A DNA stretch of 64,000 bases, from assembly GCA_041583135.1 (NCBI GenBank), contig JBFHGJ010000018.1, positions 1 to 64,000 of the forward strand, read 5' to 3'. The stretch comes from JABSOG01 sp041583135 (GTDB lineage Bacteria > Pseudomonadota > Gammaproteobacteria > Enterobacterales > Alteromonadaceae). The notes under the pieces are model-generated. The model saw only the letters and a list, made by a program, of their open reading frames with translations, was not told the origin of the DNA and did not search any database. This document shows, piece by piece, positions 42,702 through 52,042 of this stretch. Within the stretch, counting starts at the first letter, position 1; every line of letters begins with the position of its first letter. A program made the position numbers and the translations under genes.

Positions 42702-42922
42702 CTTCTCTCCTAATGCTCAAACGTGGTGGCAAATGACACATCTTGATGTGACTTGTAGGTTTTCAGCACAAAAACGGCAAACACACCCAAATACCTTAAT
42801 GCAAACAAAAACCGGCTCTCAACAAATAGTAGCAAAGGATCAAAAAGCCGTGAGGAAAAGCGCGAGGAATAATGCTATATTAACGGCGATTTTCCACCGT
42901 CCATTTTCGTTGAGTCAACTAC

Positions 42923-43939
42923 ATGAGCCAATTTACCGGTCAACACATCCTCTCGGTAAACCAATTCGACCGAGAAAGTATCGAAACCATCTTTAACGTC
43001 GCCGACAAAATGGCCCCCTACGCCAAGCGACAAAAGCGCACTACCGTGCTTGATGGGGCTATTTTAGGCAACCTGTTTTTTGAAGCCAGTACCAGAACCA
43101 GAGTGAGTTTTGGTTGTGCCTTTAACCTTTTAGGCGGCTTTGTGCGAGAAACCACCGGGATGAAAAGCTCGGCACTGGCCAAAGGCGAGTCATTGTATGA
43201 TACTGCGCGGGTGATCAGCAGCTACTCTGACATTATCGCCATGCGCCATCCGCAAAGCGGCTCAGTGGCGGAGTTTGCCACCGGCAGCCGAGTCCCGGTG
43301 ATCAACGGCGGCGACGGTCCCAACGAGCACCCGACCCAAGCCTTGCTGGACCTCTACACACTGCAAAAGGAACTCACCCACTTCGGCAAATCGATAGATG
43401 GTCTTCATATCACCTTGATGGGCGATTTGAAATACGGCCGTACCGTACATTCGTTGTCGAAGCTGCTTAGCCTGTACAAAGACATTCATTTTAACCTGAT
43501 AGCGCCAGACGCCTTGGCCCTGCCCGATTCCGTGTTATCGGTTATCGACAATGCCGGTCATAAGATCAGTATCCATGAACAATTCGAAGGTCACCTCAAA
43601 TCCGATATCGTCTATCAGACCCGAGTACAAGAAGAACGCTTTGAGAGTAAAGCAGAAGCCGACAAGTATCGCGGTCGTTTCCGACTGAACCAAAAAATCT
43701 ATACCGAGCACTGTAAGTCCAATACCGTCTTGATGCACCCACTGCCACGAGACTCAAGACTCGATGCCAATGAACTGGACAACGATCTCAACGACAACCC
43801 CTATTTGGCCATCTTCCGCCAAGTCGATAACGGCGTGTTGGTCAGAATGGCACTATTTGCCCTTGCCCTTGGGGTGGAAGATCAATTGGAAAAATATGAA
43901 ACCACAGTACCTTGGTTCTCACAAAAACATCAATATTAA
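42923..43939 (+). CDS. pyrB: Aspartate carbamoyltransferase
   Basis: A 338-residue catalytic chain for the first committed step of pyrimidine synthesis. The carbamoyl-phosphate loop FFEASTRTRVSF (52-63), HPTQALLDLYT and MHPLPRDSRLD are intact. No pyrI regulatory-chain gene follows. It is a little longer than the 311-residue E. coli chain. TATATT at about 42877 is a possible -10. It is followed closely by hemL. Confidence 0.95.
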   Translation: MSQFTGQHILSVNQFDRESIETIFNVADKMAPYAKRQKRTTVLDGAILGNLFFEASTRTRVSFGCAFNLLGGFVRETTGMKSSALAKGESLYDTARVISSYSDIIAMRHPQSGSVAEFATGSRVPVINGGDGPNEHPTQALLDLYTLQKELTHFGKSIDGLHITLMGDLKYGRTVHSLSKLLSLYKDIHFNLIAPDALALPDSVLSVIDNAGHKISIHEQFEGHLKSDIVYQTRVQEERFESKAEADKYRGRFRLNQKIYTEHCKSNTVLMHPLPRDSRLDANELDNDLNDNPYLAIFRQVDNGVLVRMALFALALGVEDQLEKYETTVPWFSQKHQY

Positions 43940-43956
43940 GCGAATGCATTAGACCT

Positions 43957-45237
43957 ATGACCAGATCACAATCTCTTTTTGACCAAGCCGCCAAAGTCAT
44001 TCCCGGCGGTGTTAACTCTCCTGTGCGCGCCTTCAACGGTGTAGGCGGCACCCCGGTATTTATCGCCAAGGCCGATGGCGCCTACACTTATGACGTTGAC
44101 GATAATCGCTATATCGATTACGTCGGCTCATGGGGACCGATGATTTTGGGCCATAATCACAGCGCCATTCGCGAAGCCGTACTGGCAGCGGTAGAAAATG
44201 GCCTCAGCTTCGGCGCACCGACCGAACTGGAAGTCAAAATGGCTGAGAAAGTCATTGAATTGGTGCCCTCGATGGACCAAGTCCGCATGGTCAGCTCCGG
44301 TACAGAAGCCACCATGAGCGCCATTCGATTGGCTCGCGGCTACACTGGCCGCGACAAAATACTCAAATTTGAAGGCTGTTACCATGGCCATGCCGACTCC
44401 TTGCTGGTCAAAGCGGGCTCGGGCATGTTAACCATGGGTGTGCCTAGCTCGCCGGGCATTCCAGAAGGACTTGCCCAGCATACCCTAACCGTCTCTTACA
44501 ATAACCTCGAAGAAGTCGAAGCGGTTTTTGCCGAAGTCGGCGAACAAATTGCCTGTATTATCGTTGAACCGGTAGCCGGCAATATGAACTGTATCCCTCC
44601 ATTACCGGGCTTTTTAGAAGGCTTGCGGGCGATATGCGATAAATATCAAAGCGTACTGATTTTCGACGAAGTAATGACCGGCTTTAGGGTTGCACTTGGC
44701 GGCGCGCAACAATACTATGGCGTGACGCCCGATTTGACCACTTTGGGCAAAGTCATCGGTGGTGGTATGCCGGTTGGCGCCTTTGGCGGCAAACAAGCGA
44801 TTATGGATCACATCGCCCCCAAAGGCGGGGTCTATCAGGCAGGCACCTTGTCCGGTAACCCCGTTGCCATGGCTGCCGGTCTTGCGGCATTAGAGGCCGT
44901 TGCACAGCCCGGTGTACACCAAGCCTTGACCGAGAAGTCCAAACGCTTATGTGAAGGATTTGCTACAGCGGCAAAAGCCACCGGTGTCGCCTTGACCACC
45001 AATTATGTCGGCGGCATGTTTGGTTTGTTCTTCACCGACAAGCCCAGCGTCACCAGCTTTGCCGAAGCAACCAGTTGTGACGGTGAAAAATTCAAACGGT
45101 TTTTCCACCTCATGCTCGATGAAGGCGTCTATTTGGCACCTTCGGCATTTGAAGCTGGCTTTGTCAGCACAGCCCACAGCGATGAGGATATAGAAAACAC
45201 CATCAAGGCGGCTGAGCGCTGTTTCGCCCAGCTATAA
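43957..45237 (+). CDS. hemL: Glutamate-1-semialdehyde 2,1-aminomutase
   Basis: A 426-residue PLP enzyme making 5-aminolevulinate from glutamate semialdehyde, the C5 route that draws on glutamyl-tRNA. MTRSQSLFDQAAKVIPGGVNSPVRAF matches the family N-terminus, so the ATG at 43957 is preferred over a start 15 codons upstream that overlaps pyrB. The PLP lysine is in TTLGKVIGGGMPVGAFGG and IFDEVMTGFR is also seen. Length equals the E. coli enzyme. It lies 17 bp after pyrB and may share its transcript. Confidence 0.97.
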   Translation: MTRSQSLFDQAAKVIPGGVNSPVRAFNGVGGTPVFIAKADGAYTYDVDDNRYIDYVGSWGPMILGHNHSAIREAVLAAVENGLSFGAPTELEVKMAEKVIELVPSMDQVRMVSSGTEATMSAIRLARGYTGRDKILKFEGCYHGHADSLLVKAGSGMLTMGVPSSPGIPEGLAQHTLTVSYNNLEEVEAVFAEVGEQIACIIVEPVAGNMNCIPPLPGFLEGLRAICDKYQSVLIFDEVMTGFRVALGGAQQYYGVTPDLTTLGKVIGGGMPVGAFGGKQAIMDHIAPKGGVYQAGTLSGNPVAMAAGLAALEAVAQPGVHQALTEKSKRLCEGFATAAKATGVALTTNYVGGMFGLFFTDKPSVTSFAEATSCDGEKFKRFFHLMLDEGVYLAPSAFEAGFVSTAHSDEDIENTIKAAERCFAQL

Positions 45238-45584
45238 CAGACCAATCGCTTCGGCGCTGCCATTGCTCAAATTATCGGCGCCTAAGCGACACTGTAAAGT
45301 TAACAATACGGCAATAAAAAGCGCCGATTTGTCAGTAAAAACTGACAGTCCCCAAGGCGTGCAGCTTAATAAAAAGGCGTTGATCTTTTACACAATGCCG
45401 GGCATAATCGATTAACTGAACGTTAACACATCTTTACAATATTTTAGCCTAAATGGTAACAGAACCAGGTAGTGAATAACTTAAAACAAACACACCGAGT
45501 TGGGACCCTGTAGCGACGTCATCAAGCACTGATCTTCGTTACCCGCCAAACCCGGTGAAAGACAAACGACGTGATAGGTGATTG
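45238..45584. other. Gene-free interval hemL to GGDEF-EAL gene
   Basis: About 350 bp, A/T-rich between 45300 and 45480. No gene, convincing terminator or riboswitch was recognised. It must contain the promoter of the c-di-GMP gene. A 63-codon opposite-strand frame is not supported. Confidence 0.5.
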
Positions 45585-47489
45585 ATGCACAACCGCGATA
45601 CCACATTGCTGGCAGAACTCGAAACGCTAAAGGCCGAAAATGACAGCCTGTGCGAACAACTGAAGTCTTCATTCGAAACTGCCCATCAATTGCGAGTTGA
45701 GTCTTATCATCACAGCCTGCTGAGCACTTTAATCAACGAACGTTTTCTGCTGTCAAAAAGCACGCTTGAGTGTACCGCCCAGCAAAGTCGGTTTTTACGC
45801 ACTTTTGCCAAAGCCTGTGATTGCTTGAGTGCCGGAATTTACCTACTGGATAAAGACACTGGCTACTTTAATCTTGAGAGTTTTTACTCCGAAGAAACCG
45901 AACTGCCGCAAAACCGATTTATCGCTGCCGACGCCCCGGTGTACATCACCACCATGGCCGACACTTATTGTAATTTTGTTATCGCGCCGATGCGCTATGC
46001 CTCAGGTCTCAATGATCTTCACTGGTATTTTGACAAAGCCAACGGCCGCGCCCTACTGGTCTCTCATAACCGTGAAGACTCAATTGCTGAAATGTTCGAT
46101 ACGCTAACCGCCAAGGTCATGCGAACGGCGCTGCAATTATACGAAGATATCGAGATCAAAGCCGCCTACGAGGCCAAGTTGGTCCATCAGGCCACCATCG
46201 ATCCGATGACCAACCTGCCCAACCGCAACCTTGCCTTTGATCGTTTAAGTCAGGCCATGCTCAGCCGCGCCAATGACAAAAAGATAGTGTTTGCCATGGT
46301 GGTGGACATTGCTCACTTTAGAGATATCAATGAAACCTTTGGTCATGACGTCGGCGATCAGATCTTAGCCGTCATTGCCAAGCGTATCCGCTTTGCCGTA
46401 AGAGAAAGTGATACCGTCGCCAGACTCAGCGGTGATGAGTTTTTGGTGATCTTAGAAAACGCCAATAAACTCAAAGCCGCCGAAGTGGTTGCCAAGAATA
46501 TTTTGAACGCCATTTCAAAGCCGTTGCATTTTGAAAATCGCGAGCTGTTGATCGCCGCCAATATCGGCATTTCAGCCTACCCCGGCGACGGCGTAGACGC
46601 CTCGGAGCTTATCCAAAACGCCGATGCCGCAATGTATCAGGCAAGAAAGCTCGGTCTCAATCAATTCCGCTTTTACACCCTTGAAATGAATGAAGAGGTA
46701 GCGCATCGTTTGGCGGTTGAAACGGGCCTACAAAAAGCGTTGCAAAACAACGAGTTTACCCTCAAGTATCAACCCTTGGTCGATGCTGCCAGCGGCAACA
46801 CGGTCACCGTCGAAGCACTATTGCGTTGGCATTGCCCTACCCTTGGCCACGTCTCACCTAACGAGTTTATTTCGATTGCCGAAGAAGATGGCCTGATCAT
46901 TCCTATCGGTTACTGGGTTATCGAAGAAGTCTGCCGTCAACTCAACCGCTGGAAAGCCGAAGGGATCACCAACCTGACCGTAGCGATTAACGTTTCCGTA
47001 CGCCAGTTGCATGAGCCGGGCTTTATCGATCGCTTGATGGCTATCTTGAAAAGTCATCACATTGCCACCAGCAAAATCGAACTGGAGATCACCGAAGGCA
47101 TTTTATTGACCGACGTCCATGGCGCCGACAGTGTGCTGACCGTACTCCACGCTTTGGGCTTTAAGTTGTCACTCGATGACTTCGGCACCGGATATTCGGC
47201 CCTGAGCTACCTCAATCAATACCATTTTGACAATCTCAAAATAGACCGCTCGTTTATCACCAATCTAGTCTGCAATGAAAAAGACAAGGCCCTTATCGAC
47301 GCCATTGTCGCCATGGCCCATAAGCTCAACCTCAAAGTCATTGCCGAGGGCGTTGAACACGTAGAAGAACTGCAATATTTGCAGGCGCAAAAGTGCGACT
47401 ACATTCAAGGCTATTACTTTAGCCGCCCGGTATCGGGCGCCCAGATCACCGAGCGCCTGTTCGGTGCCAATGAAGCCGTTAGCGCCTAG
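45585..47489 (+). CDS. Cyclic-di-GMP GGDEF-EAL domain protein
   Basis: A 634-residue cytoplasmic protein. An N-terminal coiled coil and GAF-like region (1-205) precede a GGDEF domain (about 205-370) and an EAL domain (about 385-630). The GGDEF signature is RLSGDEFLVIL, SGDEF instead of GGDEF, so cyclase activity may be reduced or lost. The EAL domain looks catalytically complete: EALLRW, INVSVRQL, ELEITEGILL, LDDFGTGYSALSYL, KIDRSFI and EGVEHVEEL. A phosphodiesterase role is most likely. The ATG at 45585 with AGGTG upstream is preferred to the adjoining TTG. No membrane segment. Confidence 0.92.
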   Translation: MHNRDTTLLAELETLKAENDSLCEQLKSSFETAHQLRVESYHHSLLSTLINERFLLSKSTLECTAQQSRFLRTFAKACDCLSAGIYLLDKDTGYFNLESFYSEETELPQNRFIAADAPVYITTMADTYCNFVIAPMRYASGLNDLHWYFDKANGRALLVSHNREDSIAEMFDTLTAKVMRTALQLYEDIEIKAAYEAKLVHQATIDPMTNLPNRNLAFDRLSQAMLSRANDKKIVFAMVVDIAHFRDINETFGHDVGDQILAVIAKRIRFAVRESDTVARLSGDEFLVILENANKLKAAEVVAKNILNAISKPLHFENRELLIAANIGISAYPGDGVDASELIQNADAAMYQARKLGLNQFRFYTLEMNEEVAHRLAVETGLQKALQNNEFTLKYQPLVDAASGNTVTVEALLRWHCPTLGHVSPNEFISIAEEDGLIIPIGYWVIEEVCRQLNRWKAEGITNLTVAINVSVRQLHEPGFIDRLMAILKSHHIATSKIELEITEGILLTDVHGADSVLTVLHALGFKLSLDDFGTGYSALSYLNQYHFDNLKIDRSFITNLVCNEKDKALIDAIVAMAHKLNLKVIAEGVEHVEELQYLQAQKCDYIQGYYFSRPVSGAQITERLFGANEAVSA

Positions 47490-47558
47490 TGGCTCCCCTT
47501 TAACCCAAGTTCACGTAAGGAAGGACATTGACCCGTCTTACGCAAAGCTCACATCAGG

Positions 47559-49865
47559 TTAGTTAGGACAGTCCACCATTTGCGGCCTGCCTTTCTCCAC
47601 TGCCGATAACACAATCGCTCCGGCACACTGCCCCGGATACATCACGCCATCTTTTGCCGAGAAAAAGCGTTGGGTGATCCCTTTAGGCGGCGCATCAATC
47701 AGACTTTCAGGCGGCACTTGACGATTAAGCTCGGCAAATAACCGTAAGGCTCCGGCACTACCGGTCAAACCGACCGGGCTATAATCGTCTTTGCCCAGCC
47801 AAAATGTCGTTAGGGTTTTACCATCAAAGCCACTAAACCAACTGTCCCTCAGCTCATCGGTGGTACCGGTTTTACCGGCAAACTGCACTTGAGGAAACTC
47901 AGAGGTCAAATACCTTGCAGTACCAACACGCGTCACATCTTCGAGTACCGTATTGAGCAAATACACCGGCTCGACTTCAAAGTTGGCTCTTGCCGAGGGC
48001 TGACGATGCCAGATCATGGTGCCGTCGTTGGCCGTGACCACACTGATGGTCGAGAGCTTTTTGTACACCCCTTTAGAAGCGTAGGTAGCATACATTTCCG
48101 ATACCTCTAAGGGCGATAACTCCAACGCCCCGAGGAACAACGAAGGATAACGAGCAAACCGTCGCTTAACTCCGAGTTTACCCAGACTCTCGGCAACACT
48201 GTCCATCCCCAAAGCTAAACCGAGGTTAACGGTGGGTATATTGCGCGAGCGGGTAAGCGCATCATACAGCAGCACCTCGCCTTCGTGAGTCTTATCAAAG
48301 TTTTCCGGGGTCCATTGTTCGCCGTTTTGGTTTTCCAGGGTCACCGGCGCATCGGGCAGCACCGTAGCCAAGGTAAAATCATCATACTGAGACAGTGCGG
48401 TCAAATACACCGCAGGCTTGATTAAAGAGCCAATATTGCGGCGCATATCTACTGCTCGGTTGAGTCCCGAGTAATTGACGTTGCGCCCGCCGACCATCGC
48501 GGTAATGGCACCTTGAGTGTAATCGACCGAGACCGACGCCACTTCGGCGTCACTTAGTTGATGACTGGCTTCGAGTTTAGACAAATAATCTTGTACCACA
48601 CGCTCAGTTGCCCACTGCAATCTCGGATCTAAGTGAGTAAATACCCGGATCCCGTCGCCGACGATATCACTGTCGCGAAGGTTGGCTTTAAGCTCTTTTT
48701 TAACCTGCGCCATGTAGGCAGGAAAACGCGCCGATAAAAACGTATCCTTATCGGCAATGCCCAAAGGTCGATTTACCGCCACCTCATATTCCTGCTTGGT
48801 CAACAGGTGATGTTCAAACATTAAACGCAAGACCACATCGCGGCGCTCTAATGCCCGCTCGGTATGCTTGTGAGGGTTATAATAACTCGGACCTTTGATG
48901 ATCCCCACCAAGACGGCAAATTCATCGGCGCTGAGTTCATTGATAGGCTTACTAAAATAATAACGGGCAGCCAAACCAAAACCATGAATGGCGCGATTGT
49001 GAAATTGCCCTAAAAAGACCTCGTTGACATAGGCTTCCAACAGTTGGTCTTTGCTGTAGCGGTGATCCAGTAGCAGCGCGATAAAAGCCTCATTAAGCTT
49101 GCGTATATAGCTTCTATCGGCATTTAGGTAGACGTTTTTGGCCAATTGCTGAGTTAAGGTACTGCCGCCCTGTACGGTACGTCCTGCTCTGATGTTATGC
49201 CACAGTGCCCGCAAAATAGCCGTGATACTGACGCCCGAGTGATGATAGAAATCTCTGTCTTCAACCAACAGCAAGGTATCTTTAAACAGTTCGGGAAAAC
49301 GCTCAAGCGGCATAAACTCCCTGTCTTCATGATGGGGTGATAGCAAACGGTCGATAAGCAAAGGTTCAAAAGTCACCGCCACAATGGGCTGGTGGGAATC
49401 ACGATCAATTAAACGGCTCAACCTGCCGTTGTCAAACTCAATGGTTAGCCAGCGTTCAGGCTCGACCTTACCTGGAAAATCAAATGCCCGTTTGACCACC
49501 GAAAGGTGCTTTGGGCTGACGGTATATTCACCGGGCCCCGAGAGCTTGGTGACACGGCGATAATCAAGCGCCTCAAGCTGGGCTATCAGGCCATTCTTAT
49601 CGATGCCATAACCACTGTGCAAGGTCATCGGTCTGGCATAGATCTGCGCCGGTATTTGCCATTTTTTGCTTTCGAATTTACGGGTAACCTTGCTGTCGAG
49701 ATAAATCAGATACACCACCAACGCCAATAACAAAGCAAAACTTAACTTGGCCAATGTTTTCGCACCATAAAGTGCAGCCTGCTTTAACTTGGTGTTTGCC
49801 TTTGCTTTGGAAGGCGGCTCAGGTTGTTTGCTTGCTTTTGATTTACTTGCTTTTTTTTCAGTCAT
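47559..49865 (-). CDS. mrcB: Penicillin-binding protein 1B
   Basis: A 768-residue bifunctional peptidoglycan synthase. A Lys/Ala-rich cytoplasmic tail, one membrane helix (about 38-57), a UB2H-like domain (about 70-160) that would contact the LpoB-type activator, a GT51 transglycosylase domain with catalytic E202 in LLVEDRDFYHHSG and GGSTLTQQLAKN, and a transpeptidase domain with SLIK (RRNIGSLIKPAVYL), SRN (LTRSRNIPTVNL) and KTGTTDELRDSW. All catalytic residues are present. It is a monocistronic gene convergent with the GGDEF-EAL gene. Confidence 0.96.
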   Translation of the reverse strand: MTEKKASKSKASKQPEPPSKAKANTKLKQAALYGAKTLAKLSFALLLALVVYLIYLDSKVTRKFESKKWQIPAQIYARPMTLHSGYGIDKNGLIAQLEALDYRRVTKLSGPGEYTVSPKHLSVVKRAFDFPGKVEPERWLTIEFDNGRLSRLIDRDSHQPIVAVTFEPLLIDRLLSPHHEDREFMPLERFPELFKDTLLLVEDRDFYHHSGVSITAILRALWHNIRAGRTVQGGSTLTQQLAKNVYLNADRSYIRKLNEAFIALLLDHRYSKDQLLEAYVNEVFLGQFHNRAIHGFGLAARYYFSKPINELSADEFAVLVGIIKGPSYYNPHKHTERALERRDVVLRLMFEHHLLTKQEYEVAVNRPLGIADKDTFLSARFPAYMAQVKKELKANLRDSDIVGDGIRVFTHLDPRLQWATERVVQDYLSKLEASHQLSDAEVASVSVDYTQGAITAMVGGRNVNYSGLNRAVDMRRNIGSLIKPAVYLTALSQYDDFTLATVLPDAPVTLENQNGEQWTPENFDKTHEGEVLLYDALTRSRNIPTVNLGLALGMDSVAESLGKLGVKRRFARYPSLFLGALELSPLEVSEMYATYASKGVYKKLSTISVVTANDGTMIWHRQPSARANFEVEPVYLLNTVLEDVTRVGTARYLTSEFPQVQFAGKTGTTDELRDSWFSGFDGKTLTTFWLGKDDYSPVGLTGSAGALRLFAELNRQVPPESLIDAPPKGITQRFFSAKDGVMYPGQCAGAIVLSAVEKGRPQMVDCPN

Positions 49866-50244
49866 GGTGACGGTGTGAACGAGACGGTTGGATCAATGTC
49901 TTTATTTTATCAGCGAATCACCGAGATATCAGGCCCGAGCCAAGGTTTTTTGTCGCTAATTGTCAAGGATGTGATGAACTTCACAAAACCGCCATGACAA
50001 ATTAACTGTACCTAAACGATTTGCGTCATCGAAGTTGAGGGTCTATGCTTAGGGGGAACTGGCTCTTTAGGGTACATTGATGAGTTGTCATCTTCCCCCT
50101 ATAAAGCCCGTCAACCGGCAATAAAACAATAAAAATCAATACATTGTATTATACCGGTTTTAATCCTTTTGCCTTTTATTCTGGGTGATAAACGGAATTA
50201 CCACCAAGCGTTCAGAACAAAGGCACCTTGCATTGGAGAACAAT
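49866..50244. other. mrcB to permease intergenic region
   Basis: About 380 bp between divergent genes. The mrcB side (49866-50040) shows nothing distinctive. The permease side holds the promoter and inverted repeats listed separately, then a leader of about 130 nt without a recognisable riboswitch. Confidence 0.6.
50051..50159 (+). promoter_or_regulatory. Permease promoter with flanking inverted repeats
   Basis: TTGATG (50077-50082) and TATAAA (50100-50105) are 17 bp apart. The inverted repeat AGGGGGAA (50051-50058) / TTCCCCCT (50093-50100) has arms upstream of the -35 and overlapping the -10. A second pair AACCGG (50113-50118) / CCGGTT (50154-50159) would form a stem at the 5' end of the transcript. 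They look like an operator pair and a leader hairpin; the regulator is unknown. Confidence 0.5.
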
Positions 50245-51684
50245 ATGAACAATAAAAATATCAAATCCTTAGGAACCTCAGACATCTTTATCGCCGGTGT
50301 CGCCATCGTCGTCGCGGCCAGTACCTTGGTCAGTGATTTCAACGGTTATTTCAACCTAGGTGCAGCCTTTATCATTGCCCTGTTCTTAGGTTTTCTCATC
50401 AACTTCATGCTCGCCATGTCGGCTGCGGAACTCAGTAGCAAATATCCCAAATCAGGGGTCATTTATAACTATGCCAAGGCCATCATCAAAGGCCACGCCG
50501 GGTTTTTTGTCGGCACCTTTTTAGGACTTGGCTTTTTCGGCATGTTTGCCTTTACCGTCGCGGGGGAAACCTCTGCCGGCGCGTTGGGGCTACAGGCCAT
50601 CATCGGCCAAGACACACCGCTCAACTACTCAATTATCGCTTTGATTGTGCTGGCAGCGCTACCTAGCATTTTCGGTATCAAAGAAGCGGCATGGGTAAGC
50701 GCCGGACTCCTAGTCTTTATGCTGGGCATTCGCTGGATATTTGGCCTGTCTGGCTTTTTCGGCATCGGACATGAATATCAATGGCAATGGGCCAACCTCA
50801 CCTCGGGCGTTGATTTTGCCAACTTCAATGGCGACAACGGTATTTTGACTGTCGGATTGGCCTTGGCCTTTTGGACTTTCGTCGGGATCGAATTTGCCTG
50901 CTCCTTGGCCGCCGACGTCCCCAACCCCAAACGCTCGATGCCACGAGGCTTGGCTTTCGGCCTTATCGCCATCTTATTGACGTCATTGGTGATGGGCCTT
51001 GGCGTGACCGGCATTATGCCATTGGGTGAGTGGCAACCCTTGATCCAAGGCGATTTAGGCCAACAAGGTGAAGCGCCGCAGCTGGCGGCAGGTCAAGTAA
51101 TGTTCGGCACCACTGGTTACTATCTCATGGCGGTCGCCTCGGTGACAGCCACTCTAGGCACACTGACCGTCGCCTTCGTAGCCATGCCAAGATTATTGCA
51201 AACCATCGCCAACGACGGCTATTTGCTCGGGCCGTTATCGCCGTTTTTTGCCAAGCTGCATCCTAAATACGGCACGCCGGTCAATGCCATCATCACCACT
51301 TTGGTGATCTTCTTATCGGTTTCACTGGTTTCTAACGCCGTCATAGACTGGGTGCTTTCGGCTGCCTATGTTTGGGTGCTTATCTATGTTGGTTTCCACC
51401 TGTTGGCCTTTATCAGCCGCGCGAAAAAATCCAGTAAAGTCGGCGCGTTTAATCGCGGCTTCGTATTAGCCAATGCGATAGTCGGCAGTATCGCCACCAT
51501 TATCGCTCTATACTATGCCTTTTTGGGCGCACATGACCTCTATGGCGGTAAAGCGCTTATTGTACTGGGCATCGCGTTTTTGCTTGCGGCTATCTCCTAC
51601 TACTTCCATCGCAACGTTGTACCAGAGCAGACACAAGATGCAGCGTCGGAGGAGGAAGAACAAGCCCGTTTAGAAACCGCCTAA
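50245..51684 (+). CDS. APC-superfamily amino acid permease
   Basis: A 479-residue inner-membrane transporter with about twelve hydrophobic segments (the first at about 15-36, IAGVAIVVAASTLVSDFNGYFNLGAAF). AAELSSKYPKSGVIYNYAKAIIKGHAGFF and FVGIEFACSLAADVPNPKRSMPRGL are typical of the APC family. The unwound TM1 glycine motif is replaced by a Ser-rich sequence (VAASTLVSD), so substrate range is hard to predict. ATG at 50245 with GGAG at good spacing is preferred over a start 20 codons upstream. The acidic C-terminal tail (SEEEEQARLE) is cytoplasmic. Confidence 0.87.
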   Translation: MNNKNIKSLGTSDIFIAGVAIVVAASTLVSDFNGYFNLGAAFIIALFLGFLINFMLAMSAAELSSKYPKSGVIYNYAKAIIKGHAGFFVGTFLGLGFFGMFAFTVAGETSAGALGLQAIIGQDTPLNYSIIALIVLAALPSIFGIKEAAWVSAGLLVFMLGIRWIFGLSGFFGIGHEYQWQWANLTSGVDFANFNGDNGILTVGLALAFWTFVGIEFACSLAADVPNPKRSMPRGLAFGLIAILLTSLVMGLGVTGIMPLGEWQPLIQGDLGQQGEAPQLAAGQVMFGTTGYYLMAVASVTATLGTLTVAFVAMPRLLQTIANDGYLLGPLSPFFAKLHPKYGTPVNAIITTLVIFLSVSLVSNAVIDWVLSAAYVWVLIYVGFHLLAFISRAKKSSKVGAFNRGFVLANAIVGSIATIIALYYAFLGAHDLYGGKALIVLGIAFLLAAISYYFHRNVVPEQTQDAASEEEEQARLETA

Positions 51685-51763
51685 TGCTGCGCTTACCGTG
51701 CGGTTGATTCGTTTATCGCAACATAAGAGGTCAACAATAGGCGTTTGCAGATAACCACTCACC

Positions 51764-51800
51764 AAGGGCCAATCTTTCACCGGATTGGCCCTTGATTTCT
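51764..51800 (+). terminator. Intrinsic terminator after the permease
   Basis: AAGGGCCAATC (51764-51774) pairs perfectly with GATTGGCCCTT (51783-51793), followed by GATTTCTT. Eleven-base-pair stem with an 8-nt loop. Confidence 0.8.
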
Positions 51801-51909
51801 TGTCAATTCTTATCAACCCACACAACCTAAAATCAGTCCCTTTTTCTCTTTAAATTGAAAAACTTAGTTTTTGGAAACGACTTTTAGTCTTTGCTTTCGC
51901 AGGGACAAA

Positions 51910-51964
51910 TGTATCAAAACTGATACAAAGTCACTTTGCAATCAGCCAAAGCGGATGCTAAACA
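51910..51964 (+). promoter_or_regulatory. Protease promoter with upstream dyad
   Basis: A perfect 7-bp dyad TGTATCA-AAAC-TGATACA (51910-51927) lies just upstream of TTTGCA (51935-51940) and TAAACA (51959-51964), an 18-bp spaced promoter-like pair. The dyad position fits an activator site. The leader to the ATG is about 70 nt. Confidence 0.5.
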
Positions 51965-52042
51965 TAGTTAACTACTGGTTTACAAAAACCACACAACTAA
52001 AAACAATAAACCCAATAATCCAACAACAAAAAAGGTAGTGAC

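Noticed and set aside
45238..45584. Possible c-di-GMP riboswitch upstream of the GGDEF-EAL gene
   Set aside because: I looked for the conserved GEMM core sequences and did not find them.
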